A DNA stretch of 64,000 nt from Odobenus rosmarus divergens (GCF_000321225.1 NW_004450267.1:1557121-1621120); one strand, 5' to 3'; positions 33,311-45,639 are shown, counted from the first letter of the stretch. The notes: generated from the letters alone by a model not told the origin. Numbers and translations are program-made.

Positions 33311-33664
33311 TCCCTTCCTCGTTGGTGTTCCTTTCTTCTTGAAAGTACTTTTTTTTAATTGCAGATAATGAGCTCTTTTCCTGCTTCCATCCCTCCAGAT
33401 CATAAAACTGACAACCTTCTCTAAATGATTCTTGGTTCTCAACACTTAATTAGATTTTCTTCCCTGAGTGCCCAGTTGATCTTCCGGAGGCCCATTTGAG
33501 AAATTCTTGCAACGGGGGGAATCCGCCGTGCTCAAACACAAATGCAAGCTCTACCTATCTTTTGTTGTTTAACGATGCCGGTGAGTTTGCAGGGGATTTA
33601 GGAGAGAACAATGACCATTAAAACTCATTGGAAGGACATAATAAAGGAAAATGTGCCATATAAG

Positions 33665-33697
33665 AGCACTAACTTTTTTTTTTTAGCACTAACTTTT
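33665..33697. repeat. Poly(T) flanked by a direct repeat
   Basis: AGCACTAACTTTT occurs at 33665-33677 and again at 33685-33697 with only T residues between. It looks like a retrotransposition event that left nothing but the tail, on the minus strand. Confidence 0.6.
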
Positions 33698-34435
33698 ATA
33701 ATAACTAACAGAACCCAAAGGAATGCAAAGTTGGCATGTATGGCATTTAACATCTTTATTTAAATTTGAGGATTCTTTGCTGAAATTATACACCAAAAAA
33801 CACAACTCACTGGGTCAAAATACGTGGTTACACAGTGCTACAAACTGGCCTCTTAAATTATTTTAGAAATTTTCTATAAGACTACCTTAATAAGAGCTAT
33901 AAAAGTAGTCTGTGGCTCATCCCAATAATTCATACCAACAATTCCATTTCTTTATGTAAAATTTAAAACACAGAGGGATTCACTGACACCACAAGCCCAC
34001 TTTAGAGAACATGTTCAAAGCCTACGGAGAAAAAATACAGACCCCCTCATGGTCATCCTTATAGTTTTATTACTTAACATATAATAGATTCTTAATAAAT
34101 ATTAGAAAGAGGCAGAGAGAGAGAGAAGGAAGGATGATAATATATAGCTCTAGGAACAAAGAAATTGCATTTAGAAAAGGTGTTTCTGGTACCTGGACCA
34201 ACCAAGGTCTGAAGTAATAAAGGTGTAATACTAAAGAGTTCTATTCTACATTCAGTGGTCAGATGTAGGAAGGTACTTTTGGGAAGATGTGTCCTTCTTT
34301 TCAGACAGGGGTTCTCATACTCAATGCTTATGGAACATACCTTAGATTGACTTTAAACAGAATTTTGGCAAATGAGGGTGGTGGTGCCTTGTGTAGTTTA
34401 AAAGGAAAAAAGCATAGTCAATATACTTGTTATAG
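33698..34435. other. Unassigned AT-rich sequence
   Basis: No exon or clear repeat was seen; a short (AGAG)n run lies near 34107-34125. Confidence 0.3.
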
Positions 34436-34925
34436 TTAATTTTATGAGTCAACTTGACTGAGCCACAGGGTGCCCAGATATTTGGTCAAATTATTCTTGG
34501 TACTTCTATAAGGGTATTTTGGATGAGGTTGACGTTTAAATCAGTAGACACTGAAGCCATTTGTGGGCGGGCTTCATCTAATCAGTTGAAGACCTGAATA
34601 AAACAAAAGGTTCACCTTCCCCTAAGTAAGAGATAATTCTGTCAGATGGCCCTCAAACTGAAACATCAGTTCTTTCTTGTGCTACAGCAGCTTCTAGCCC
34701 TTCGTACTTGAAACAGGACATCGGCTCTGTGGATTTTGGACTTGTCCAGTCTCTATAATTGCATGAGACCATTCCTTCTAGTAAGTCTCTTTATGTATAA
34801 ATAAAGTTTATGTATTTATAAATATTTGTTGTAAATATATCACATATGAAATAATATATGTTATATGTTATATAGTATATATATTCTATTGGTTCTGTTT
34901 CTCTGGAGAACCCTGATTAATACAC
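34436..34925 (+). mobile_element. Old mammalian interspersed repeat, family unresolved
   Basis: It begins AGTTAATTTTATGAGTCAAC, contains GTGGGCGGGCTTCATCTAAT and TTGGACTTGTCCAGTCTCTA, and ends GGTTCTGTTTCTCTGGAGAA before CCCTGATTAATACA. I know this as a widespread old mammalian repeat but cannot name the family. An AT-rich expansion lies at 34795-34885. Confidence 0.6.
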
Positions 34926-35125
34926 CTATTATTATTTATTTTTAAAGATTTTGTTTATTTATTTGACAGACAGTGGCAGCAGAGAGTGAGAGAAAGCACA
35001 AGCAGGGGGAGCAGCAGAGGGAGCCCAATGCAGGGCTCAAACCCAGGACCCCAGGATCATGACCTGAACCAAAGGCAGATGCTTAACCCACTGAGCCACC
35101 AGGCGCCCCTACAACATCTATTATT
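34922..35125 (-). mobile_element. CAN SINE, antisense, with TSD
   Basis: ACACCTATTATT (34922-34933) and ACATCTATTATT (35114-35125) flank it. The 92-codon frame 34986-35264 is SINE plus flank. Confidence 0.9.
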
Positions 35126-35559
35126 TTTATTATATCTACTAGATAATATAAAAGTCAGCAAAATATACAAAACATATAAAATAAACAAGACACAAAGACA
35201 TTTTAAAGGATCTGAGTTTAAAAAGGTAAGCACTGCTGGTATGTCAGCAACATTTAGTCAGTAAATGTCACTTAATCCTCATGTGAGTTAGGAGCAAAAG
35301 TGCAATGACAGGTTTAACCCACTTCTCCTTCTTCCAGCCTCTCCAGCCTCAGGTGCACCTGAAACAGGGCCCCTGCCTAGCCACATCCTAACGGAGGATC
35401 ATAAGAGTGAGGAAAATGTCTGTCTATCCAGATTAAACACTACCATTGAGCCATAAAGCTAGTGGCTCCATCACTGTGTTTTCAGAAGGGATCAGATAAA
35501 GGGGTCAGATAAATGAGACTCATACTTTGGTGATTCCTCTGTAATATGTAATTCTACCT

Positions 35560-35730
35560 ACTTCTTCTAATACATAACTCTAAAACTCAAGAGGAGTGTA
35601 GAGGTTAGTCAGATAATATTGTTTATTTTGGACATGGAGAAACCAAGGCTCAGAGAGAAGAATATGATCTGCCTGTGCCACACAGCAATCATGACCAGAC
35701 CTGTAAAGCCCAATATATAAATGTAGCCTA
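35560..35730 (-). mobile_element. MIR SINE, antisense
   Basis: GGACATGGAGAAACCAAGGC, TCAGAGAGAAGAATATG and TGCCACACAGCAATCATGAC are antisense MIR landmarks. Confidence 0.7.
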
Positions 35731-36119
35731 CATTCTTAGCATGTCTTCGAGTCAAGAATTAAAAAGAGTGTGGTTGGAAGCTAATGAAAACCTAAGAATC
35801 TGACCCCTTCCAAAGAGATTTTGCTTAAAGCATAAGACCAAGAAAATAAAATCCTGAACCTCTCGGCACTGCCCATTTGGGGAGTGGCTCTTCCACTAAA
35901 AAAATGTGCCACCTCCTGTCATTGCAACCAGACTCCCTTAACAGAGGCCATCATAGTATCCCCTTCAAATACTTGCACTGGTTCTCCATAACTTCATGTG
36001 GCAGAAGTGCAAAGGAAAGGAGGAAAAGTTCAATTAGCTTAGCCTGAAATTTAAGGATGTACATAATCACAGCTCAACCTACTCCAGTGACACATATTTA
36101 GTGAATACACAGAAGTACA

Positions 36120-36355
36120 AGGCACAGTACCTGAGAGTAGATCAAAGCCATCTAGAAGAAAATCCTCTAGCCCCAGGCAAGCTTTCAGATGATGACAGAC
36201 CTGGCCAACATTTTGATAGCAATCTTATGAGAGACCCTGAGTCAAAACTACCCAGTTAAGCTATTCCCAAATTTTTGGCTCACAGAAACTGAGATTATGA
36301 ATGCTTGTTTTAAGCCACTAAGTTTTGGGATAATCTGTTATACAATAACAAAGAG
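36120..36355 (+). mobile_element. MaLR-type LTR, 3' part
   Basis: CTTATGAGAGACCCTGAGTC, CCCAGTTAAGCTATTCCCAA and TTTTAAGCCACTAAGTTTTG occur in order, as in MLT1-like LTRs. Confidence 0.75.
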
Positions 36356-36394
36356 GGGGAGGAGAAGTTTAAAGAGCAAAAGGGCTTGATTGCT

Positions 36395-36520
36395 GTATTC
36401 ATTAATTTTACGGTGGTGATAGCTTTGTGTCAAAATTTATCAAGTTATACACTTTAGTGGTGCACCATTTATAATATGTCAATCATACCTTAGTAAAGCT
36501 TAATAAATTAACTTTCAGAA
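36395..36520 (+). mobile_element. Old L1 3' terminus
   Basis: TTACGGTGGTGATAGCTTTG, TATACACTTTAGTGGTGCAC and ATACCTTAGTAAAGCTTAAT are a decayed L1M 3' end. Confidence 0.65.
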
Positions 36521-37350
36521 AAGTGATCAAGACACTAGCCCCATCTTAGCTCACTCAGGTTTGGAATGAAGGATAGTCACTGGGCAGGCAGCACAGCGCA
36601 GCGGCAGAGGGGTTAACACAGGGCATGGAGGAGCGGTGGGAAGTCCCTCTCTCTGCCTCCCACTAGAGGGCGTCCTCACCAGAGTCTTCTCTGGTCTTCC
36701 TTTTTCTTCTGTTAATTCCACTTAGTCATTAGGTTTGCCTTTGGTATCTCCTCCTAAACCTAGTTTCTTTCTAACTAAGACTGATATGTTGAAGATCAAC
36801 TCTAGATCTCTTTTCAAGTGATTTTGGCCTAATGATGGACTTTTTGCTTTTCAAGTTATATATTTCCAATGTATTACTTTCAGGATTAAGAAGATTTAAA
36901 CGGACATGTGAAGCAATTAGCTGTCACTTTGTAGGTACCTAATACATTGTAATTATTATGTTAGTATTGTCATTACAAGTGTAAAGTTATAGTCTATGAT
37001 AGATAAGAGAGGTAACTGGAAAGGCATAACTAAAGCTTTCTTTCATCAATAGTTTTGCTCTTCCTAATAGACATTTGAGAATTGTCTTTTCACCATCCAA
37101 GGAACCTTATTTTTAAATAGCCAAATAATCAGGTCACTGTGGGAAAGGGGTGAGTTGGGGTTAACCATTAACAAACCATTTGGAAGGTCAGATAGTTGAA
37201 TAATGTTCTTTTTTGGCACCTTAACATAGCCTTTCTCCACTAAGGAAAAAAAAATTGATGTTGCCTTTGGGTTAAAAAAGTCAAGCACAGGGAGAGAAGA
37301 CTCCCTGGTTTTATAATTTGTAAAGCAAGTTCACATTCCCCACCCCCATT
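36521..37350. other. Unassigned sequence
   Basis: No repeat or exon was recognised. Confidence 0.3.
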
Positions 37351-37354
37351 CATC

Positions 37355-37505
37355 TGTACCAGCACTGTGCTGTAACAAAGGTTAAAGGACTGTTACCCCT
37401 TCTTACAGATGAGAGAGCCCACAGGAAGTCAGAAGAGGTGACTTGCTGAATCCCACCCAAGCTAGTATTAGAATAGTGGACCCTGAATCTTGTACATTGA
37501 CCATA
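37355..37505 (-). mobile_element. MIR SINE, antisense
   Basis: TTCTTACAGATGAGAGAGCC, GAGGTGACTTGCTGAATCCC and CCCAAGCTAGTATTAGAATA are antisense MIR core landmarks. Confidence 0.7.
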
Positions 37506-38765
37506 GCACTCAAATGTTTAAAATGTAAGACTGATGAGGAAAGAACATGAGATAAGGAAGTACTGTGTGACTCAAAGGAAAGAGCAATGTTTTATAAAGG
37601 TATGGAGGGACCCGTGGAAAAGTATTATGTGAATACTATGGACTCTACATATAAAAAGAAAGTGATTAAGTAAATCATAAATCATAATTAAATCTATCAC
37701 TGGATCCTTTAGGAGTACTTCATTAAATGGGGAAAGTGCTCACATTTGAATAATATTAGGTTCAAAAGGCAGAAAAGAAAACCAGTTGAGTCCCAAATCT
37801 GTTAGGTGACAGGGGTGGAGAGAGAGAGAGATCAAAACATGAATGGTAGCTATGTTCCTTCTGGTGTTGCGACCATAACTGGTGTTTTATTTCTTTATTC
37901 AATCTTATGCTTTCTTACTTTTGAACTATGGACATATAGTGTTGTCCTTAGTACAAGACAAAGAATTAGTTTTCAAATGAACAAATAGTTCTGAGAACCA
38001 GAGTACATGATTTCCTAAATGTTTGGCCCAGAGTACAGCTAAATCAATTCTAGCAGCAAAATCCTCACAAAGAGTGTGGGTAACAAAGTGAAACCCCAAT
38101 CCTTCCAGATTCACCTGGAATACTGTGCATTTTGGCGATGCTGGAGAGATGAAGCTGGAATAGACTTAGGAAAAAGCTGGGACAGAGAAGAAAGGAAGAG
38201 GAAATTTTGCCATATGGCAGAGAAGAACTCATTTAAAAATCAGGAAGCTTCAGTGGAGATAAATCAGAGATGAAGGGGGTCTGAGTGAAGGAACTGAAGT
38301 TAATACAATAGTCTATCATGTATCTGAATGTCTGAATCCCACTAGATTTTAATCTCTCTAATAACAACTGTTTATTCATCTTTTTATTCACAGGGATGGA
38401 TGTAATACTGGCAAACAGGAGGAGCCTGAGTTGAAGGGTAGTTTATAGGTTGAATACACATGAATTTGTCCAATAAATCAGCCCTAAAGGAATGTTTCCA
38501 TTAAAAAAAAAAAAAGGTCTTTTTTTCATGGCAAACAGTGATTGTGAGTAAATAGCTAGTCCCAAAAAAGGGGGTAGGCAGATAGCAAGGTCTGGTAAGA
38601 GGGGTCCTGGGGTGGGGGTATATCTGAAAATAGCAATATCATACAGTCACTTCATGAAGGATGATTGTGTTCTCCGTGATAACAAAAATACCTCTTTGCT
38701 ACATTTTTCTGAAAAAAGAAATTCAGACCTTACTTACCTGTATTAGATCAGAATAATAACAAGTA
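37506..38765. other. Unassigned sequence
   Basis: Frames of 60-65 codons (37806-38273) on both strands have no recognisable motif. A run of A followed by T residues (38502-38528) is the only simple-sequence feature. Confidence 0.3.
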
Positions 38766-39030
38766 ATAATAAAGGCGATCACTGTGCCATTCTGCTGTGC
38801 CATGCACCACTCTAAACATGTTATGTCTATTAACTCACTTAATCTTCCCCAGGCTCCCTGTCAATAGAACTATTATTCTCCTTCCCATCCCCTTCATTGT
38901 ACTACTGAGGGAACTGAAGCATGGGAAGGTTAAATGATTTGCCCAAGGTCACACGGCTAGGAAGTAGCAGAGTCAAGATTTGAACTCAAGCCTTCCGGCT
39001 CTGGAGTCTGCAAAGACAGTCTCTCTACTG
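38766..39030 (-). mobile_element. MIR SINE, antisense, nearly full length
   Basis: CCACTCTAAACATGTTATGT, TTAACTCACTTAATCTTCCC, GCCCAAGGTCACACGGCTAG and GATTTGAACTCAAGCCTTCC match strongly and in order. Confidence 0.93.
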
Positions 39031-39110
39031 TCTTTCAAGAGAAAACAACAACAATGACAACATATAAACCCATGTGGAAACCCATGCACATATGAAAAAC
39101 TCATTTGTTA

Positions 39111-39304
39111 ATTGCTCTCATTTCTTATTTTATTTATTTATTTATTTATGTTTTTATTGACATATAATGTATTATTTGTTTCAGGGGTACGGGTCCATGA
39201 TTCATCAGTCTTACACAATTCACAGCGCTCACCATAGCACATACCCTCCCGATGTCTATCACCCAGCCACCCCATCCCCCCACGCCTATTGCTCTCATTT
39301 CTTA
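39111..39304 (-). mobile_element. Young L1 3' end, antisense, with exact 17-base TSD
   Basis: The insert 39128-39287 contains a (TTTA)n tail complement, ATAATGTATTATTTGTTTCA and GATTCATCAGTCTTACACAA. The target duplication ATTGCTCTCATTTCTTA is exact at 39111-39127 and 39288-39304. The 63-codon minus-strand frame is L1 3' UTR. Confidence 0.96.
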
Positions 39305-40334
39305 ATGCTATGATAGTTTTGCCTCTCACAGTAAATCTGTAAGCAGGAAGTGTGTCTTCGCTTTTTACCCCCTTTAACTGCCATGATATCCAGTACCATT
39401 AAAACCACACCAGAGATACAGTTCTGCCATGAAATGTCTAATCTTTATATGCTTGACATTCAGGTTTCTTTTGCAAATACTACCCTTTCCACTCAAATCA
39501 TCACAAGTAAAGAAAGAACAACTCTCCAGACAATTAATAAGAAAATAAGAACTGGGTCACCATATGTGAAACAAGTTGGGGATTTGATTTTAGCTCTCCT
39601 ATCACTGCAAAGTGAGTAAGCTCATATTATTTCCACCTGCAAAGGAACAGCCTTCATGAACTACATTTTCATCACACAGACACACACATTCACTTTCTGT
39701 AAGAATGCTCAGCCCATCTGCTCACATTTAAAAATACAAATTGAAGATCTCCCACGCTTGCCTTGGTTTGTAAAATGTCTATCACCAAATCTTTATTCTA
39801 AGACTCCTTTAAGTCTATGATTTCTTTTCCTTTCTCTTCCCTTTTAATGGCTTTCACTAGTTTTCTTTCAAATACCTGACATTCATCATTAAGGTTTTCT
39901 GTAATAGAGGGTGATCTTTAAAGTACAGGGTTTCAATGTTACTCTCATCTACATGTTTTCATTTTGAGGAAATTTTTTTCACTATTTGGAAAACCTGCTA
40001 CTAAGTCTGTTTCCAGGAAGGAAAGTTAGGATGGTCTCTCTCCTCAAGGTACAAGCCTTGATTACAATAATACCATGAAAAACAGATCTTAAAAACACAA
40101 AACAAGAAAAGACAAAATTGTGCAGACAGCTCTTATCTCTATTTAAAGCTCATTCCCTCAAGATACACTTAAGAGCTTGAAACTAAAATGTGCATACATG
40201 TTTCTGCGAAAACTTTGCGGGAGTGTATAACCTCTCTGTTCCCACAGAAATATCCCCTCAGGTTGGCAGCTTTAGGACATGCAATGTATCCACATTTCTG
40301 TAAACCACATTTTACTCTTCTAAAAGCCTCAAGC
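39305..40334. other. Unassigned sequence
   Basis: An 89-codon plus-strand frame (39350-39619) has a balanced composition but no motif that I recognise. No repeat family was assigned. Confidence 0.3.
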
Positions 40335-40530
40335 TTAATGTTTATTCATCCATTCTTTCTTTCATCCATTCACTGATTCATTCATTCAATTGAATGTACT
40401 GCAAATTCATTTGATGGTACTGAGTGTCATTTGCTGAGCATTCTCATACGTGACAGAGGGACACAGAGACAACAGATTATGCTTACTGACCTCAAGGAAT
40501 TTACAACCTAGGGAGTATGGAAGACCAGCA
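40335..40530 (-). mobile_element. L2 3' end, antisense
   Basis: The CATTCATTCA-like start, TTTGCTGAGCATTCTCATAC and GACCTCAAGGAATTTACAAC are antisense L2 terminal landmarks. Confidence 0.65.
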
Positions 40531-40620
40531 CTGGGTCTTCTGACTTCCAGCTCAGTGCTCGCTTTTTTCTTTTTCTTTAAAAAAAAAATCTGAGACCTGC
40601 AATGTTGCGGCTGAATTCTT

Positions 40621-40846
40621 TACATGCATTCTTTTTTTTTTTTTTTAAAGATTTTATTTATTTATTTGAGAGAGAGAGAATGAGAGATAGAGAGCACGAG
40701 AGGGAAGAGGGTCAGAGGGAGAAGCAGACTCCCTGCCGAGCAGGGAGCCCGATGCGGGACTCGATCCCGGGACTCCAGGATCATGACCTGAGCCGAAGGC
40801 AGTCACTTAACCAACTGAGCCACCCAGGCGCCCTACATGCATTCTT
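40621..40846 (-). mobile_element. Young CAN SINE, antisense, with TSD
   Basis: A near-consensus copy (CGATCCCGGGACTCCAGGAT, GAGCCACCCAGGCGCCC). The repeat TACATGCATTCTT is exact at 40621-40633 and 40834-40846. Confidence 0.97.
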
Positions 40847-41284
40847 AACTCCCTTTTGTGAAGGTACTTTATGCAAGATCTTATGCAATGAACCATTTCA
40901 AGTTCCAAACAGTGTGCCATGTCCCCAGCTGCAGAGGTAACTGCCAATGTATGGTATTAGGGCAAACTACTGGAATTTGTCATGGAGTCAAGATTTCTGC
41001 ATTTTGCAAAGGTTACTCCAATCCTTATTTTTAAAAAAATGTGATCAGAAACTAAAAACTGCTTCAAACTTTCCTTGAAGTCCAATTGAAGGATTTTTTC
41101 CATGGAACAGGTTTTGCTAAGGGAATGTGCCATAATATTCAAATATGAGGCCTTAGAGTATGCCTCCAAGTCAGTTTATGCCTCCTGAGGGCAATTCTAT
41201 ATGTGAGGCTTTTCAATAAATGCTTCTCAGTAAAGAGCCTTAAAGGGCACTAATTGATGTTGATGATTTAATCAGGCATGGGGC

Positions 41285-41635
41285 TGTTTATTTAAAATAC
41301 ACAGTACATTTGATCCTAAGCAAATAATCAGATATGTATAAAATGTCTATTAAAATGTTCTCTTTCTATCATAGAGAAAAATTGGATACAGTATATTCAA
41401 GGAGAGGGGACTGGTTAATTATGAGATTCTAATTACATAGATAATTGTACTGCCTTTTAACATTATATAAAATTCCAATGATGTGAGCCAATAAACACAA
41501 TTTATGACTGGATAAATTAGGTAGAGAACTATATGATCTAGAATGTGTTAAAATATATTTCAACACATCTCTTAAAAGAGACAGGAATAATATATGCAAA
41601 AATGTCAGGAATGTTAGCTCTAATCAATGAGAGAT
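41285..41635 (+). mobile_element. Old L1 (L1M/HAL1-like) ORF2 end
   Basis: CATTTGATCCTAAGCAAATA, GAAAAATTGGATACAGTATA, AGGGGACTGGTTAATTATGA occur in L1 order, all heavily mutated. Confidence 0.75.
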
Positions 41636-41729
41636 CCCAAAATTCCTCCATTTTGTCATGCTCTCTCTAATCAAGGTCTTCAAATGTTCTGTCCCCCATA
41701 TTGAAACACTCACTCCCATTTTTTCACTT

Positions 41730-41935
41730 AAAGAATGTGTACTCACCCTTCAGGCACCCACTTAGACCTCACGACCACCCCACTGACTCCAGCTTATCAG
41801 GAGCTCCTGGTGCATCTTCCCATGACACCTTGCACTTGGCCTATCATATCTCTATCACACCCTTTCTCTGAGAGATAATTACATCCTTGAAGACTTCTGC
41901 CATGTTTATTCATGTTTATACAGACAGAAGTGGTC
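41730..41935 (+). mobile_element. L2 3' half, sense
   Basis: TTCAGGCACCCACTTAGACC and the decayed region through TGACACCTTGCACTTGGCCT fit an L2 3' part with high divergence. Confidence 0.4.
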
Positions 41936-42242
41936 TAATCTCATGACTCATATTCAAAACAAATATATGAAAAGAGTAAATAAATTGTTTTATTTTCTCC
42001 TTATCACTTTTCTGGGTATACATATTTTCTTCAATAAACATCTATTTCTTTTGCAAGTCAAAAAAGATAAATGTTCTAAATGTTGTCATTGCCTTTGGAA
42101 ATCTTTGTTACAATTTAAATGAAAACATTTTAGAAGGATTCAAAATTTTCTATTCTTCAGAGCTCAAATGGCCCAATGGCTTCCTAATTCATCTAAGGAA
42201 ACTATAATTCAAAATTTCCCCGCATCTTTCAGAATCTAAATG

Positions 42243-42464
42243 GCATGGTGAATTTTTTTTAAAGATTTGTTTATTTATTTGTGTATGAGAGAGAGAGAAA
42301 GAGAAGAAGGGCAGAGGGAGACACTCTTCAAGCAGATTCCCCACTGAGCATGGAGCCCAAGAGGGGCTTGATCTTATGACCCTGAGATCACCACCTGAGC
42401 TGAAACCAAGAGTCTGACGCCCAACCAACTACACCACCCAGGTACCCCAGCATGGTGAATTTTT
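42243..42464 (-). mobile_element. CAN SINE, antisense, with TSD
   Basis: GCATGGTGAATTTTT is exact at 42243-42257 and 42450-42464. The copy itself is diverged (CCAACCAACTACACCACCCA), so the insertion is older than its tidy duplication suggests. Confidence 0.93.
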
Positions 42465-43534
42465 AATTCATCAATGTGCTAAGCACATTTACTTCTAAAA
42501 CACCATCATGTTGAATTAGAGAAAAGATTATGAGCGATATGAATACTGCCTAAAACTGTGAATGCCTTATTCTCTTTGGAGTATTCAAATATTCTGATGG
42601 ACTCAATGTTTACTCATTGACAAAATTTCTGTTACATTTGTACTTGTTCAGAGTTTGTGGGAAAATAAAATAAAGCTAGGTCCAGTTAAATAGAGTCCTT
42701 CTGAACCCTTGACAATTAGGCAGTTATATATAACTGTGTGGATGCTAAATTGAGTTCAACATAATTTACCTTTGCATTACGATTTGCCATTTTATTTCAG
42801 AATTATTCAAATTCTGACAGCTTTAAAAATAGCTTTAAGCTTTTAAAAATAATTATGGCTATATATTTAGAACCTCTATAAAGTTATTTTTAGGCTCCTA
42901 GGACTATTAATATAAAAAACAATTTTATGCTGTTTTTTATACCTCCTTCCAAAGCACATTCCATAAATACGAATGGGAGTAATTGGCCTATAAAAGAGGA
43001 GAAAAAGAGATTTACATTCCCAAAGTTAGGGTCTGTGTATGGTCACTTATTCTTACTCCTGGATTATTATTTCCCAGCTTAATTCACAGCTTAGCAAGCT
43101 AAGAGGAGGATGAGCTGGCCCCTGACAAGAATGAGGCCTCTTGGCTACTAAGCCCTGTAAGGCCTGGTCTAGAACAAAGAGAAATACCATGTAAGAAGTG
43201 AGGGCAATCCTAAAGGTCTGGAGCCAGCATGATTGAGCGGCTTTAAAGCAAGGTGGAATCTTAGACCTGATGGCTGGTGATTAGAAGATGAGGCAGGAAA
43301 TGCTTCCCCAGAAAATATAAGAAAGCCCCTGAGCAGAGATTAGAGAGGTTTGGGAGTGGACCAGAATCAAGGTGAAGGTGCCTGAAGTCAGGTCCAAGGC
43401 CTCTGCCTGCCTTCTAAGCTTCATTTGACCGCCCCCTGCTGGAGCTCCCGAAGGATACCCCTCAGACTCACCCTCGCCCTCCTTCCTTTCTTCTCATGCC
43501 AGCCTCAATACAAACACCAACGTTCTGCATTCTG
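42465..43534. other. Unassigned sequence
   Basis: No family or exon was recognised. 43080-43420 is less AT-rich than its surroundings and could be a decayed LTR. Confidence 0.3.
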
Positions 43535-43870
43535 CATTCTTGTTTTTAATTTTAATTCTAGTATAATTAACATCCAGTGTTATATTAGTTCCGGGCATAC
43601 GATACGGCGACTCAAGAGTTCTCTACAATTACTCAGTGCTCATCATGGTTAAGTGCACTCTTAATCCCCTTCCCCTATTTTCCCCATCCCCCCAACCCTC
43701 TCAACCACCAGTTTGTTCTCTGTAGGTAAGGGTCTGTTTTTTTGCTTGTCTCTCTTTTTTTTCTTTTTTTGTTTATTCATTTTGTTTTTTAAATTCCACA
43801 CATGAGTAAAATCATATGGTATTTGTCTTCTTCTGACTGACTTATTCCACTTACTCGCTCTTCATTCTTG
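43535..43870 (-). mobile_element. Young L1 3' end, antisense, with 8-base TSD
   Basis: TATAATTAACATCCAGTGTT, CTCAGTGCTCATCATGGTTA and AAATTCCACACATGAGTAAA are antisense carnivoran L1 3' sequence. CATTCTTG occurs at 43535-43542 and 43863-43870. Confidence 0.9.
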
Positions 43871-44255
43871 ACTCTATAGTGTTCTCATTCTGTTCCTCCT
43901 TCCTTTCCCTCTCATCACAGATAGACTGACCCAAATACGATTTTATCTATTCCTCCATCTTTCCAAATGCTCCTCTTCCTTCAAGGTCTACCTCATACCT
44001 TATCATGCCAGGAAGTGACCCTTGACTGCTGTGGTTCACATTAATTTCTCCCATTTCTCCATCATTATTTTACACATTGTTAAATGATACTCGGTTGGCC
44101 ATCTGACAATACACTTCACCAAATGACACTCATCTTTAATTTCTCTCCAAGTCATCGGTGAACATGACTCTCCTTTTACTTCTGCTGTATTCTCCTCAGG
44201 GCCTAGCACAGTGTGGAAATGTAAAAGGCACACAAGATATAAGGTGACACATGCT
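43871..44255 (+). mobile_element. L2 3' half, sense
   Basis: CTTCAAGGTCTACCTCATAC, CAGGAAGTGACCCTTGACTG and TCAGGGCCTAGCACAGTGTG follow L2 order. Confidence 0.65.
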
Positions 44256-44354
44256 GATTGTTTCATGATATTGGTGCTTAAAATAATTTATACTTTCTAA
44301 AGCATCCTCACAATATGATCTTTTTCCTTTTCTGGAAAAAAATATTATTGATCT

Positions 44355-44450
44355 AAAAAAATCTGAGTTCATAATCTCCTTTAGAAATACATAGAAACAT
44401 CAAACAGACTATGGAACCATGGGGGTGATTAAGGTATTTCTGAATTCAAT
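44355..44450 (+). repeat. Local duplication, copy A
   Basis: This segment aligns by eye with 44981-45086 in the same orientation: shared landmarks are AAAAAAATCTGAG, CATAATCT, TTTAGAAATACATAG, ATGGAA and GTATTTCTGAA. Divergence is moderate. Confidence 0.65.
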
Positions 44451-44980
44451 AATTTTAGCAATGAGAGCGAGACTCCCATTGATGTCAGTTTGGTTTGCTT
44501 TAGTGGTAGTTTTGAGACCTTCTGAAATGGTAAGAATAGTTTTAAAAATTCAAGACTTGGATATTAAGTCATAAGTAACAGTAGAAACAAATAAAAAATA
44601 TTTTGAATTTGCAAATGCCAAATCTGGCTTTTTCTAAAATGAATCAGGAAAAAAAAAAAATCCTTAACTTTCAAACCCTCTGACTTCTTCTTACTTACAG
44701 GTGCACTTCTAGGCCACACAGAAAACCTGGTCACAGCCTAGACCACCTGAACCCTGGGTGTGCCCATACTTGGACAGGTACCTAGGGGAGGCATCACTCC
44801 CAGGATCAGACAACCTAACCCTGAATATCAAATTTAGCTTGTTTTATAGGCCTTAAAAATCTGTATCTAAAGTCATCATTTTGTCTTTTCCTCTGGTAAT
44901 TTAAATTCTAGGGAAAATCTGGTCTAACTAGCTTCAAAAAGCCTGCTGAGCTGCTCTGAAGAATAAGGTTCTGCCGACTG

Positions 44981-45086
44981 AAAAAAAAATCTGAGCTCAT
45001 AATCTTCTTTAGAAATACATAGGAACATTAAACTGATATACCATGGAATCACGGAGCTGAATGATGAAGGTGTTTCTGAACTCAGT
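44981..45086 (+). repeat. Local duplication, copy B
   Basis: This is the partner of copy A about 630 bases upstream. Similarity ends on both sides, so it is a roughly 100-base unit, either a duplication or two hits of one unrecognised repeat. Confidence 0.65.
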
Positions 45087-45146
45087 AAGAAACCATTTAA
45101 GGGATCTGGAACCAACTTTATCTCATACCAAATCTCCTCTGCCATT

Positions 45147-45375
45147 TCCTTTGTTCTTTTCTTTTTTTAAAGAAAGATTTTATTTATTTATTTGACAGAG
45201 AGAGACACAGCAAGAGAGGGAACACAAGCAGGGGGAGTGGGAGAGGGAGAAGCAGGCCTCCCGCGGAGGAGGGAGCCTGATGCGGAGCTCGATCCCAGGA
45301 CTCTGGGACCATGACCTGAGCCAAAGGCAGATGCGTAAGGACTGAGCCACCCAGGCGCCCCTCCTTTGTTCTTTT
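45147..45375 (-). mobile_element. CAN SINE, antisense, with TSD
   Basis: The 14-base repeat TCCTTTGTTCTTTT is exact at 45147-45160 and 45362-45375. The 73-codon minus-strand frame is a translation of the SINE. Confidence 0.96.
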
Positions 45376-45639
45376 GTAGAAGGAGCAGAAGGAATAAACA
45401 ATTACTGGAAGATGAGCCAGAGTAACTGTTCTTTCTCTGATAACTTTGTTAACCCTTCATATCACTGGTCATTGATGGCATGGCTCCAGATTCTCCCACC
45501 TGCATATATGGAAGATCGGTGCTTTTTCCTTGTCATATGGCAATTTTCTTCTGCGTCATGTGGAACTGCACCAATTCCTACATGAAGAATATTATCTGCA
45601 TTTATTGTTCTCTATCCATGAAGACATAATGGTAAGAAT

